From Diploptera punctata (Eukaryota > Arthropoda > Insecta > Blattodea > Blaberidae), in the NCBI GenBank assembly GCA_030220185.1, contig JASPKZ010001601.1:248001-312000 (forward strand): a stretch of DNA of 64,000 nt, written 5' to 3'. Under the pieces are notes generated by a model. That model saw nothing but the letters and a program-made list of their open reading frames with translations, searched no databases and was not told the origin of the DNA. The translations under genes were made by a program, and so were the position numbers. This document shows, one piece after another, positions 1-11,914 of this stretch. Every line of letters begins with the position of its first letter. Positions within the stretch are counted from its first letter, which is position 1.

Positions 1-380
1 TTACGAGTTTTTGAGAAAAAAGTTCTTAGGAAAATTTTTGGACTAAAGAGAGATGGACAGGTGAATGGAGAAGACTACATAACAATGAACTACATGGTCT
101 TTATAGGAAGCCAGATATAATAAGAACAATTAAGTCTCGTAGACTGCGATGGGCAGGACATGTGGCTCGAATGAGGAAGCAAAGACGTGCATGGAAGCTT
201 CTTCTACGAAGACCTGAAGGAAAACGCCCAGTTGGTAGACCAAAAATGAGGTGGGAGAATAACATTAACTATGATTTGAGGGAACTAGATTATACAGGGG
301 CTGATTGGAAAACATTGGCTCAGGATAGGGATATATGGAGAGCTTATGTCCACACGGCCATGAACCTACGGGTTCGATAG
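1..380 (+). mobile_element. RTE-1 non-LTR retrotransposon, 3' end (cut by window edge)
   Basis: The translation (with frame breaks) is the C-terminal tail of an endonuclease/reverse-transcriptase polyprotein, with the conserved motif EGKRPVGRPKMRWENNI followed by an RAYVHTAMNLRVR ending. The same tail recurs at least ten times in the window on both strands. The copy begins before base 1 and ends near 380 at the family's usual end (gttcgatagtgccagtgagt). Frameshifts show it is inactive. Confidence 0.85.
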
Positions 381-410
381 TGCCAGTGAGTTATTTATTA
401 TTATTTATCT

Positions 411-1320
411 GCACAAAGGTCTGTATGAACTTAACAAAATTACAGAAGAATATGGATTGAAGAAATCTATAGAGAAAACGAAAATTATGGCATTTCAAGG
501 TGTGGATCCTCTCAGAAGAAAAATTGTACTGGACAATAAAATTTTGGAGCAGGTAAATAATTTCACATATCTAGGATGCAATATCTCATATGAAGAAGAA
601 AAGGTTGTAAATGCAAAAATATAAAAAAATTAAAAGATTTTAGGGTTCAAGCCACAGTTAGTCCAAAAACATTCAAGACTAAAAGTGTATAAAACACTGG
701 CTCTTCCAACTCTTTTGTGTGGTAGCGAAGTATGGACGTTGAAACAGAAGGATATACAGAGACTTAGATCTGCTGAAATGAGATACCTTTGGAGGACTGC
801 AGGATACACACTACTAGATCACAAAAAAAATGAAGACATCTTAGAAGAATTACACATGGAACCTTTAGAAAACAAATTTTCTGATTATAAGTCAAGATGG
901 ATGCAACATGTTCATCGAATGGAAGATCACAGGATACACAAACAAATGTTAATTTGAATGAATTGCCTTTGTTAAATGTAAATATTTAAATAAATTATTG
1001 TTGTATTGTTGCTTAGATCAGTTGATATGTACTATAATAACACAATTCATAATTTGTTAACATGTCTGAAGAAGGTACAGTGTACCGAAACAGCTGTCAC
1101 TGAATTATATCTTAATAAATATGAAAATCAAATAAAACTAGGTTTTATTTTTATTTATTTAATAAATGTTAAGATATCAACCTGCAGGAAGAGGAAGACC
1201 AGGACGTCCGCTCAAAAGACTTTTGGATCGTGTTTCTCTTGAGGCCGAAACAGGTCAACAAATGGCCTAAATCCGTGAATGTACTGTGATGATGATGATG
1301 ATGATGATGATGATGCAAAT
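411..1320 (+). mobile_element. RTE-3 non-LTR retrotransposon fragment, interrupted
   Basis: Three blocks read in order as the post-catalytic part of an RTE-type polyprotein: 411-610 (EKTKIMAFQGVDPLRRKIVL), 670-950 (LCGSEVWTLKQKD, AEMRYLWRTAGYT) and 1170-1270 (RPGRPLKRLL). A Penelope-type tail is inserted at 953-1163. The element ends in a (GAT)n microsatellite at 1285-1315, matching the (CAT)n start of the minus-strand copy at 48292. Stops and shifts make it a relic. Confidence 0.8.
953..1163 (+). mobile_element. Penelope-like element 3' tail with hammerhead-like motif
   Basis: This 211-bp insert splits the RTE-3 copy and is flanked by a perfect 9-bp duplication, AAATGTTAA, at 944-952 and 1164-1172. 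It is nearly the same sequence as 58372-58600 on the minus strand, which lies directly downstream of a Penelope-type GIY-YIG ORF. It is therefore a 5'-truncated Penelope insertion. At 1066-1098 it carries CTGAAGA, a GGTAC/GTACC hairpin, GAAAC and TGTC, resembling a hammerhead ribozyme core. Confidence 0.8.
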
Positions 1321-1435
1321 TAAATGTTTGTACTAGGATTGCTTGGATAGCGTAACTAGCAGCGCACTTAAGTATCAATTCAGAAGGCTGCGTTCAAATC
1401 CCCGAACCTTTATTTTTGTTTTCATGTCATATATA

Positions 1436-1810
1436 TATCATCATCATCATCATGAACAAATTCGCTTTAGGCCATGTGGCCTATACGGTAAACCTAGCGA
1501 AGATGGTCTTGATCTTTCCACCGGTGTTTTGGTCTTCCTTGGTCCCTATGTCCAGTTGGGGTACATTGGAATGCCAATTTTGAAAGTGAATTTCTTGCCA
1601 TTCTCCTCAGATGATTTTTCCATTCTTGTTGGTATCTTTGTATATCTTCATTTAAACTTGTTACTCCAAATTTTCCTCTGATAATAGTGTTCCTTTGGTG
1701 ATCCAGTCTATTAACTCCTAACAATGATCGTAAGAAGCGCATTTGGCTTACTTGAAGTTTATGAGAGTTTCTTTTATTTAAAATCCAAATTCCACTTCCG
1801 TATTTTAGAG
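1436..1810 (-). mobile_element. RTE-5 non-LTR retrotransposon 3' fragment
   Basis: The minus-strand translation contains EDIQRYQQEWKNHLRRMARN and KHRWKDQDHLR, the same tail as the plus-strand copy at 13311-13574. The 3' end carries the family signature 'aggccatgtggcc' and a (CAT)n run on the plus strand at about 1438-1453. It is truncated and contains stops. Confidence 0.8.
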
Positions 1811-2224
1811 CAGCTTTTCATGTGATGTTATGTAATCTTATATATGTTATGTAATATATATTATATATATATATATATATATAATACGAATCGTTTAAGT
1901 GACTGTATGTTATAACTAGACGATCAAGGGATCTTTTTTTTCTTTTTCGTTTTAAAGGAAATATTTATTGCCATCCAAAAAAGGTTGTAACCCTCATTTT
2001 TTTTCAAAGTTTAGGTTTACATGGAGAAAGACTTAATGGTACGTGGTACTTTTATCCATATAAAATTCAACTTAAAAAAGAGGGGATTACAAAATTCTTC
2101 TGGGAGGTTATTCAAATAAAAATCGGTAAAACAAAATTCCATATATTTTCAATAATGCAAAGTTATGTTTTAAGCAATGACATTCACATGACATATATCA
2201 AAGTAGTCAACTGTAAGCAAAGTA
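1811..2224. other. non-coding stretch without recognisable gene
   Basis: AT-rich sequence with a (TA)n run at about 1855-1882. I see no ORF with family resemblance and no match to the window's other repeats. Confidence 0.5.
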
Positions 2225-2440
2225 TTTGTTTATAAAATAAAATTTGGGAATTTTTAACATTATGAGGTTTAATTCATGAGAATTGAATGAATCGTGATTT
2301 CTTCTTACCTCATACTTCTATGTTTTTCTTAAACACAGGACTGCAGTATCAGCTACCATTGTCACCATCCTCAACTGTTTTGTCGTGAAAACAGCTGAGG
2401 ATGGTGACAATGGTCTATGTACGTGGTGATAATAAAATGC
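2225..2440 (+). repeat. Element C, copy 1, with 27-bp hairpin
   Basis: It shares its left 65 bp and the stretch around 'cctcatacttctatg' with the second copy at 13257-13886. Positions 2355-2381 and 2388-2414 are inverted repeats of 27 bp with one mismatch and a 6-bp loop, so it can fold into a stable hairpin. No coding potential is seen. It is probably a non-autonomous foldback or MITE-like element; the superfamily is unknown. Confidence 0.6.
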
Positions 2441-2632
2441 TTTCTGTTCAACCGCATAAACATGTTTCTCAATTAATTACGTGCTGTATGATGAATTAAT
2501 CTTAAGTTATGACATTTGTTTCCCCAACATTAACAAATTTTCAAGATACCGAAGTCATTTTGAGCGCTAAATTGTTACGTCATCAACTAAACAAGTTTTC
2601 TTTTAATCGTTACACAAGATAAAATGTAGAAG

Positions 2633-5600
2633 ATACTGGGATATTGTTTCATGAACAATGTATCGATGCTGAACAAATTCCAAACACTGGTGTTTGTTCC
2701 TTGAACAATAATAGTTACTGGGATATTGTTTCATGAACAATGTATCGATGCTGAACAAATTCCAAACACTGGTGTTTGTTCCTTGAACAATAATAGTTAC
2801 TGGGATATTGTTTCATGAACAATGTATCGATGCTGAACAAATTCCAAACACTGGTGTTTGTTCCTTGAACAATAATAGTTACTGGGATATTGTTTCATGA
2901 ACAATGTATCGATGCTGAACAAATTCCAAACACTGGTGTTTGTTCCTTGAACAATAATAGTTACTGGGATATTGTTTCATGAACAATGTATCGATGCTGA
3001 ACAAATTCCAAACACTGGTGTTTGTTCCTTGAACAATAATAGTTACTGGGATATTGTTTCATGAACAATGTATCGATGCTGAACAATTCACAAACACTGG
3101 TGTTTGTTCCTTGAACAATAATAGTTACTGGGATATTGTTTCATGAACAATGTATCGATGTGAACAAATTCCAAACACTGGTGGTTTGTTCCTTGAAAAA
3201 TAATAGTTACTGGGATATTGTTTCATGAACAATGTATCGATGCTGAACAAATTCCAAACACTGGTGTTTGTTCCTTGAACAATAATAGTTACTGGGATAT
3301 TGTTTCATGAACAATGTATCGATGCTGAACAAATTCCAAACACTGGTGTTTGTTCCTTGAACAATAATAGTTACTGGGATATTGTTTCATGAACAATGTA
3401 TCGATGCTGAACAAATTCCAAACACTGGTGTTTGTTCCTTGAACAATAATAGTTACTGGGATATTGTTTCATGAACAATGTATCGATGCTGAACAAATTC
3501 CAAACACTGGTGTTTGTTCCTTGAACAATAATAGTTACTGGGATATTGTTTCATGAACAATGTATCGATGCTGAACAAATTCCAAACACTGGTGTTTGTT
3601 CCTTGAACAATAATAGTTACTGGGATATTGTTTCATGAACAATGTATCGATGCTGAACAAATTCCAAACACTGGTGTTTGTTCCTTGAACAATAATAGTT
3701 ACTGGGATATTGTTTCATGAACAATGTATCGATGCTGAACAAATTCCAAACACTGGTGTTTGTTCCTTGAACAATAATAGTTACTGGGATATTGTTTCAT
3801 GAACAATGTATCGATGCTGAACAAATTCCAAACACTGGTGTTTGTTCCTTGAACAATATATAGTTACTGGGATATTGTGTCATGAACAATGTATCGATGC
3901 TGAACAAATTCCAAACACTGGTGTTTGTTCCTTGAACAATAATAGTTACTGGGATATTGTTTCATGAACAATGTATCGATGCTGAACAAATTCCAAACAC
4001 TGGTGTTTGTTCCTTGAACAATAATAGTTACTGGGATATTGTTTCATGAACAATGTATCGATGCTGAACAAATTCCAAACACTGGTGTTTGTTCCTTGAA
4101 CAATAATAGTTACTGGGATATTGTTTCATGAACAATGTATCGATGCTGAACAAATTCCAAACACTGGTGTTTGTTCCTTGAACAATAATAGTTACTGGGA
4201 TATTGTTTCATGAACAATGTATCGATGCTGAACAAATTCCAAACACTGGTGTTTGTTCCTTGAACAATAATAGTTACTGGGATATTGTTTCATGAACAAT
4301 GTATCGATGCTGAACAAATTCCAAACACTGGTGTTTGTTCCTTGAACAATAATAGTTACTGGGATATTGTTTCATGAACAATGTATCGATGCTCAACAAA
4401 TTCCAAACACTGGTGTTTGTTCCTTGAACAATAATAGTTACTGGGATATTGTTTCATGAACATGTATCGATGCTGAACAAATTCAAACACTGGTGTTTGT
4501 TCCTTGAACAATAATAGTTACTGGGATATTGTTTCATGAACAATGTATCGATGCTGAACAAATTCCAAACACTGGTGTTTGTTCCTTGAACAATAATAGT
4601 GTACTGGGATATTGTTTCATGAACAATGTATCGATGCTGAACAAATTCCAAACACTGGTGTTTGTTCCTTGAACAATAATAGTTACTGGGATATTGGTTT
4701 CATGAACAATGTATCGATGCTGAACAAATTCCAAACACTGGTGTTTGTTCCTTGAACAAAATAATAGTTACTGGGATATTGTTTCATGAACAATGTATCG
4801 ATGCTGAACAAATTCCAAACACTGGTGGTTTGTTCCTTGAACAATAATAGTTACTGGGATATTGTTTCATGAACAATGTATCGATGCTGAACAAATTCCA
4901 AACACTGGTGTTTGTTCCTTGAACAATAATAGTTACTGGGATATTGTTTCATGAACAATGTATCGATGCTGAACAAATTCCAAACACTGGTGTTTGTTCC
5001 TTGAACAATAATAGTTACTGGGATATTGTTTCTTGAACAATGTATCGATGCTGAACAAATTCCAAACACTGGTGTTTGTTCCTTGAACAATAATAGTTAC
5101 TCGGGATATTGTTTCCATGAACAATGTATCGATGCTGAACAAATTCCAAACACTGGTGGTTTGTTCCTGAAACAATAATAGTTACTGGGATATTGTTTCA
5201 TGAACAATGTATCGATGCTGAACAAATTCCAAACACTGGTGTTTGTTCCTTGAACAATAATAGTTACTGGGATATTGTTTCATGAACAATGTATCGATGC
5301 TGAACAAATTCCAAACACTGGTGTTTGTTCCTTGAACAATAATAGGTTACTGGGATATTGTTTCATGAACAATGTATCGATGCTGAACAAATTCCAAAAC
5401 ACTGGTGGTTTGTTCCTTGAACAATAATAGTTACTGGGATATTGTTTCATGAACAATGTATCGATGCTGAACAAATTCCAAACACTGGTGTTTGTTCCTT
5501 GAACAATAATAGTTACTGGGATATTGTTTCATGAACAATGTATCGATGCTGAACAAATTCCAAACACTGGTGTTTGTTCCTTGAACAATAATAGTTACTG

Positions 5601-6994
5601 GGATATTGTTTCATGAACAATGTATCGATGCTGAACAAATTCCAAACACTGTGTTTGTTCCTTGAACAATAATAGTTACTGGGATATTGTTTCATGAACA
5701 ATGTATCGATGCTGAACAAATTCCAAACACTGGTGTGTTTGTTCCTTGAACAATAATAGTTACTGGGATATTGTTTCATGAACAATGTATCGATGCTGAA
5801 CAAATTCCAAACACTGGTGTTTGTTCCTTGAACAATAATAGTTACTGGGATATTGTTTCATGAACAATGTATCGATGCTGAACAAATTCCAAACACTGGT
5901 GTTTGTTCCTTGAACAATAATAGTTACTGGGATATTGTTTCATGAACAATGTATCGATGCTGAACAAATTCCAAACACTGGTGTTTGTTCCTTGAACAAT
6001 AATAGTTACTGGGATATTGTTTCATGAACAATGTATCGATGCTGAACAAATTCCAAACACTGGTGGTTTGTTCCTTGAACAATAATAGTTACTGGGATAT
6101 TGTTTCATGAACAATGTATCGATGCTGAACAAATTCCAAACACTGGTGTTTGTTCCTTGAACAATAATAGTTACTGGGATATTGTTTCATGAACAAGTGT
6201 ATCGATGCTGAACAAATTCCAAACACTGTGTTGTTCCTTGAACAATAATAGTTACTGGGATATTGTTTCATGAACAATGTATCGATGCTGAACAAATTCC
6301 AAACACTGGTGTTTGTTCCTTGAACAATAATAGTTACTGGGATATTGTTTCATGAACAATGTATCGATGCTGAACAAATTCCAAACACTGGTGTTTGTTC
6401 CTTGAACAATAATAGTTACTGGGATATTGTTTCATGAACAATGTATCGATGCTGAACAAATTCCAAACACTGGTGTTTGTTCCTTGAACAATAATAGTTA
6501 CTGGGATATTGTTTCATGAACAATGTATCGATGCTCAACAAATTCCAAACACTGGTGTTTGTTCCTTGAACAATAATAGTTACTGGGATATTGTTTCATG
6601 AACAATGTATCGATGCTCAACAAATTCCAAACACTGGTGTTTGTTTCCTTGAACAATAATAGTTACTGGGATATTGTTTCATGAACAATGTATCGATGCT
6701 CAACAAATTTCAAACACTGGTGTTTGTTCCTTGAACAATAATAGTTACTGGGATATTGTTTCATGAACAATGTATCGATGCTCAACAAATTCCAAACACT
6801 GGTGTTTGTTCCTTGAACAATAATAGTTACTGGGATATTGTTTCATGAACAATGTATCGATGCTGAACAAATTCCAAACACTGGTGTTTGTTCCTTGAAC
6901 AATAATAGTTACTGGGATATTGTTTCATGAACAATGTATCGATGCTCAACAAATTTCAAACACTGGTGTTTGTTCCTTGAACAATAATAGTTAT
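2633..6994. repeat. Satellite array, 82-bp unit, about 53 copies
   Basis: A head-to-tail array with a period of 82 bp; for example atattgtttc begins at 2641 and again at 2723. Each unit has three short dyads: TTGTT-tcatg-AACAA, AAACAC-tg-GTGTTT and TTGTTC-ctt-GAACAA, plus the palindrome ATCGAT. The first 1.7 kb is almost invariant. Single-base indels concentrate between about 4460 and 6240. A variant with 'gctcaac' in place of 'gctgaac' marks most of the last seven units. Because 82 is not a multiple of three, reading frames shift every unit, and the short ORFs across it are artefacts. Confidence 0.98.
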
Positions 6995-7159
6995 ATTGTA
7001 AAGAAATTATACAGACATGTCCACACATTTTCAGCACTGCATTGTTACCTGGTCCAATTAAGCAAAACACGAATTTTACCGTGTGATAAAAAATAAAACC
7101 ATGATTTCTACATTAATGAGGGCTGGGTACGGCGAAAAAGTGTACATCCGATTTTTAAG

Positions 7160-7866
7160 ACTATTTAACTCACGCCCCAAATGGGAGTCAATGACCAATC
7201 ATATGTCAATGACTTTTATTTACAACCAATCACAGTCGTGTTTTGCCTAGAATTTACCAACTAAAGTTTATCATTATAAAGAAAGCACCTCCTTTTTAAT
7301 ATTCTGAATAGGTCATAGCATTATTTTACAGTGACTGACTCACTAAGAAATACGGCTACCAGATTGATATATATATAGTGCATGAATGTCAACACGTAGC
7401 GCTTGCGGGAGTTAATATAAAAACATTTGTAGCAATTGATTATACCACCAAAAAAATAAACCACTGTTTGCACTTTCTTAAATGTATTTTTTCCCAGGTA
7501 ATAACATTCCAGAAAAATATAATTGTCATATTTGCATCATACGACATCATAAATGAATTAATATACAGTTTCATGTTTCATTTTTTCTCCGCTAGAGAGC
7601 ATTCTTACAATATTGCGATCCTTTGGCATAAAATAATATTATCTAGTTGCAGTGATGAACAATAGAAGCAGATGAAGCGTACCAATCGTTTCTCCATTTG
7701 TTTTCAAAACATCGCCGTTTACATTAAATATTTTAAAATAACTATATTTAAACAATGATTTGTGAGTAAACAGCTTAATTTTATTCGTTAAATAGTCCTA
7801 ACAAATGCCACCCTTGATTTCCAAATTCTCTAGATAAATTCACTCGTGGCATTACTTATGATAATT
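7160..7866 (-). mobile_element. M730 non-autonomous element, copy 1
   Basis: About 707 bp, homologous end to end with the copies at 30132, 45461, 50653 and 60557. Ends are 'actatttaactcatgcccc' on one side and 'ggcattacttatgataat' on the other; the termini share only an imperfect inverted match around TAA-T-ATGCC. The terminal hairpin is shortened here: one stem half is deleted at about 7838-7850. No transposase is encoded. The class is unresolved. Confidence 0.85.
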
Positions 7867-9498
7867 TTGGTTTTAAAATGAAGCTTAGGAACGTCGAAGA
7901 TAAAAACGAAAAATAATTGCGGAACATCCATAAACAAAGCTGAAAAATAACAATTTATAAAGCGCTATTCCCTGTATTACCTGAAGAAAGTTGCCGCCAT
8001 TGTGGTCGTGACGTCAGATTCGATATTCAAACGTTAGTCCAGGGTGAAAACATGTTTTCTTCAATCGAGATGCGAAAATAGAATAAATATTTTATTGTAA
8101 TAAAAGTCCACTGCTGTGTTTCCAAAATTACATAGCAAAGGATTTGAAATTTAATAAAAATCACATCCTCACGTAGAGTTTCTTACGGAAAAATGGTTTA
8201 ACTGAATCGCACGTATTTCTCGAAAATCAACAACGGAAATTAGCCCTTACAAAGTATTCTGTAAATATATGCCACTTATTTATAACATAATCTTCGAAAT
8301 GTTTAACATAATTTATTAGAATACACGTACATCATAACTAATCTGGATGTTGGGCACTTAAAACATTCAAAATAGGCAGGCAAAAAGGCACTAAAAATAA
8401 TTAATACAGGCACTAAAATATTCAAAATAGGCTCTTACAAAAAATGGACAACAACATAACTTTTTACAGTCTTACGTTAAGAATATAAACATATGCTATC
8501 AATAGCATGCGAAGATATCAGAGATGATTTTGGAATTTGTTTTGCCTTTTTACAAACAGCAGAATCCTCTTTGTCACTCAGCAATGTTTGTATTGAAAAG
8601 AAGCAAAGAACTTTTCTCCAAGCCTTAGATCCGGAGCATAATACAATGGGACATAGCATAGGGCTATTTCGCTTAACGGGAATGCATGAGGTGGAAAAAT
8701 ATAACATTTACCTAATAGGAGTGCATTGAGGGGGAAACCATCTACCTGCTAGGTTATTGCCACCCTTGCCCTAAAATATTCAAAGAGAATTTATAAAAAG
8801 AACACTTCAAAACTTCTATGAAATTATTTGTGCCATTGGAACAGGAACTCTTGCCTAAACCAGGAAGTGAAGAAGAAGAAGAAGTTTGTCCATTTCAATT
8901 GATTTCATTGAAATACTGAGTTAATTTCGAGAGAAAAATTGTAAATAGGCATTTATAGGTAAAATGAACTTCATGGAAAACAACTCTAGGGTCGTTGGTA
9001 TGAACTTATATGAAGTCACTTTTACAATATCTATAATAAATAACTGTAGGCATTTTCTCTAACACCCAGTCTCTAATAATAACCTAAAAGCTAACGTAAC
9101 TTATTCAAATTGCTGTAACCTGTGAAAATAAGGACAATATTACATTACAGGCATATAAATAAGTTATACTATATGGGTAACGAACTAAAAGCTAACCTAA
9201 CATAATCATGTATAGTTTCTTTAGTGGATGGTCCGCAGATTTTCTTCGTGTTTCCATCTTTGTTGATCCTAAGCTTAATTTTAATACCAAATATGTATAT
9301 ATGGAAAAGGGGACGTCCCGTACAGTAAACTAGTGAATTGTGTATTTTGTAGTGATTATAAAATGTTATTTTACTGCTTTGTTTCTGGATGTTTTATGTT
9401 TTCATGTTTAGCGGTCCTAAGCTTCATTTTAAAACCTAAATTATCTCGAAATTCGGATGTCCACTATTGGCCGCCGTAACCATAAGCGGTATATATTC
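7867..9498. other. 1.6 kb without recognisable gene
   Basis: AT-rich sequence. Two overlapping ORFs of 76 and 78 codons on opposite strands at 8477-8729 have no features I recognise. A short (GAA)n run sits near 8871. It is probably intron or decayed repeat. Confidence 0.5.
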
Positions 9499-9720
9499 CA
9501 ACCAACTAACTCACTGACTATTGAACCTGTAGGTTCATGGGCACGCCTACATAAGCTCTCCATGCATCCCCATCCTGATGTAATGTTTTCCAAACATCCC
9601 TGTATAATTTACTTCCCTCAAATCGTGATTCTTATTCTCCCACCTCATTATTGGTCTACCAACTGGTCGTTTTCTCTCTGATTTTCAACAACAAGCTTCC
9701 ATGCATCTCTTTCATTTACC
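9499..9720 (-). mobile_element. RTE-1 3' end fragment
   Basis: The plus strand begins with the reverse of the RTE-1 terminus (actcactgactattgaacctg). It then reads backwards through the conserved tail, including the strings for 'cccacctcatt' and 'ggtctaccaact'. It is diverged and 5'-truncated. Confidence 0.8.
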
Positions 9721-9814
9721 AAAGCAATTTTATTTGTTTCCCAACAATTTAAATTAGGCACTTTGCATTTTTTTTCTTTCTTTTCTTTTTATGTATAGTA
9801 GATTCGAGCTGTTA

Positions 9815-10045
9815 TTCCTTTCTGTATTCATTCTAGCATTGATTTAATTTTAATTGTATTTAATTTTATTGTATTATTAGACATTATTTTCATTATTATT
9901 CAATTTGACAGATAATTAATTGTTTAGTGTGACTATTATTGTTTTTTTGTATTTATATGTAACATATGTTTGTCCTGGTAAGTGGAAGAGAAGGCCGCAT
10001 GGTCTTAACTCCACCAGGCTAAATAAATCTATCTAAATAAATAAT
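9815..10045 (+). mobile_element. Jockey/CR1-like LINE 3' UTR fragment
   Basis: It shares the block 'gtttgtcctggtaagtgg' through 'ccaccaggctaaataaat' with 17990-18070 (plus), 51372-51470 (minus) and, more distantly, 32815-32885 and 22552-22615. In the last three this block lies beside a LINE C-terminal coding end, so it is the 3' UTR of that family. It ends in an AT-rich tail. Confidence 0.7.
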
Positions 10046-10674
10046 AATAAAACAAATGCCGAAGCCACAATAAGCACTATATATTCCATTATTCGATTGA
10101 GTAAACATTTAACGCTTGTATATTTAAGCTGATTAATAAATTTAAAATAATGACATATGCTTCCCGAACAAGTTATACATATATTCTAAGCACTAGATTG
10201 TTACCTGGAGAACTAATCAAGAATTTAGTTTTTCCGATTAATAGAAAATGAAAAAGACGTGAATAGCACGTAACTGACATAGTCTGACGTGATATAACGA
10301 GCACTGTTGTAGCTACACACGGGCACTACACACGGCAGTGAACACAACACTGCCAAGCCATCTAATACTCACCACTCTCGCTATTTTTTTTCAGGAGGGG
10401 AGCATGGAGGGGGGGGGCAACCAGAACACGCGAGATCTCTTACGTGCAATTAAACACAATAGAAACGCTTTTACGCGCACAATTCCTTATATCTTTTATC
10501 GCTAAATTTTCAACAAATTCTTTTAGCGCTTAAATTTTATCCCAACCATGGGAAAACTCACTTTTGAGCCCGGATTTTACAGCACAATTCCTCCCTAGCT
10601 TAATACAAAACAAGGTAGGATTGAATGAAAAGGACATTATAAAGAAAGAAGAAAACTGCAGGTTAAATGGGAAG

Positions 10675-10678
<4 letters not shown>
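10046..10678. other. non-coding stretch
   Basis: No family resemblance seen. A G-run (ggagggggggggc) lies near 10408, otherwise AT-rich. Confidence 0.45.

Positions 10679-10730
<52 letters not shown>
10679..10730. repeat. (TA)n microsatellite
   Basis: About 26 uninterrupted TA dinucleotides. Confidence 0.95.
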
Positions 10731-10734
<4 letters not shown>

Positions 10735-10797
10735 TATATTGCAGATCTAAGTTTGAATATGAAAGTTTTCTTGGGATGTTTAACTTCATAAGAACTA

Positions 10798-11165
10798 AAC
10801 CGCTGTGGCCTCAAGGTAGCGTGCTGCCTTGTCACGCAGCGGGCCCGGGTTCGATCCCCGGTCGGGACAATTTTTCTGGGTGAGGTTTTTATCGGGGTTT
10901 TTCCTCGCCTGTAAGACAAATGTCAGGAAAACTTTAACGCCCAAACGGTCCCCGAAATCATATGGCCATCATCATCCTTCATATTCATCTTAGGTTAAGC
11001 TTAGGATTAGGGACTCTCCTGGCGCACCACTATCATCATCACTCATCATTCATCGGGGCAACGTAACCCCGCCTTTCAGGCGCCCCTACCTCAGAAGTGG
11101 GTTACAAGTACGCCATGCCAGGAAAGACAACCTGGGGATTTTGCAAAAAAATAAAATAAAATAAA
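10798..11165 (+). mobile_element. SINE-A (tRNA-Asp-derived), variant 3' half
   Basis: The head folds as a tRNA with B box GGTTCGATCCC and an anticodon-loop region CTTGTCAC, so it is most like tRNA-Asp(GTC). It matches the other SINE-A copies through about 10965. After that it departs into a different 3' half with 'gacaacctggggat' and an A-rich (aaaat)n tail. The other copies continue with 'caccggtgtgga' and a (GGAT)n-type tail. It is either a chimeric SINE or a second subfamily. Confidence 0.8.
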
Positions 11166-11199
11166 TAAACATAAGATGAGTGCACGTCTTCGGAAACGG

Positions 11200-11395
11200 A
11201 CCACAGCGAAAACTCTATTTCTTTAATTATATAAGACCTAAACCTGTGACTGGAACTTATCATTCCTTGATAATGACATGTGGGATCATGCCGAAACGTC
11301 GGAGTCAGTGGCCAGAGGCCGAACTTGAATCCAAGACGCGGAAAACCCAAGAAAACTTTCTTATTCATATACCGGTATGTGTATATATAAATTTA
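11200..11395 (+). repeat. Dispersed repeat D
   Basis: It shares 'attccttgataatgacatg', 'cgaaacgtcggagtcagtgg' and 'ccaagacgcggaaaacccaa' with 37216-37375, and its 3' part with 37912-37975. It is non-coding, of unknown class and always ends beside an AT or CA microsatellite. Confidence 0.65.
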
Positions 11396-11399
11396 TGAA

Positions 11400-11683
11400 A
11401 AAAGCCAAATATAATAAGAATAGTTAAGTCCTGTAGACAGCATTACATGTGGCATGATTAGGGAATGAAATATGTTCATGGAAGCTTCTTGTAGGAAAAC
11501 GAGAGGAAAAACGCCTAGTTGGTGGACCAAGAATGAGGTGGGAGAATAATATTAACTATGATTTGAGGGAAGTAGATTATACGGAGAATGATTGGAAATC
11601 ATTAGCTCAGGATAGGGATGTATGGAGAGCTTACGTCCGCGCGGCCATGAACCTACGGATTCCATAGTGGCAGTGAGTGAGTG

Positions 11684-11733
<50 letters not shown>
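11400..11733 (+). mobile_element. RTE-1 3' end with (AGTA)n tail
   Basis: A degenerate copy of the RTE-1 tail (motif agaatgaggtgggagaata). It reaches the family terminus near 11665 and runs into about 17 copies of the tetranucleotide GTAA/AGTA. The tetranucleotide tail is a family trait, also seen at 29570, 35711 (inverted) and 48778 (inverted). Confidence 0.85.
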
Positions 11734-11914
11734 AGGTCATTAGATTCTATTGCATTGAATCAACTTTTAGCGAGGTTTCTTTCCACATAATGCTACCAGT
11801 TTCTGGTTGTTATGGCAATAATTCAATGAGGCAACTTCCATAGCATTAAGGATTTCTAAATTCTTCCACGCAAGCAATAGGTCGAGTATCAAAACAGATG
11901 GCAATCAACTAGTA

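Noticed and set aside
1169..1378. Histidine-run protein on the minus strand
   Set aside because: It is the (GAT)n microsatellite tail of an RTE-3 element read as CAT codons.
2633..6994. CRISPR-like array or coding repeats in the 82-bp array
   Set aside because: There are no unique spacers between repeats; the whole 82 bp is repeated. Minus-strand ORFs of 64-96 codons arise because the unit lacks stops in some frames, and they shift frame each unit.
8477..8729. Overlapping ORFs on both strands as a possible gene
   Set aside because: No codon bias, domain or homologue recognised, and lengths are unremarkable for the base composition.
10734..10919. Minus-strand ORF across SINE-A
   Set aside because: It is a shadow of the SINE head; the same frame appears in every SINE-A copy.
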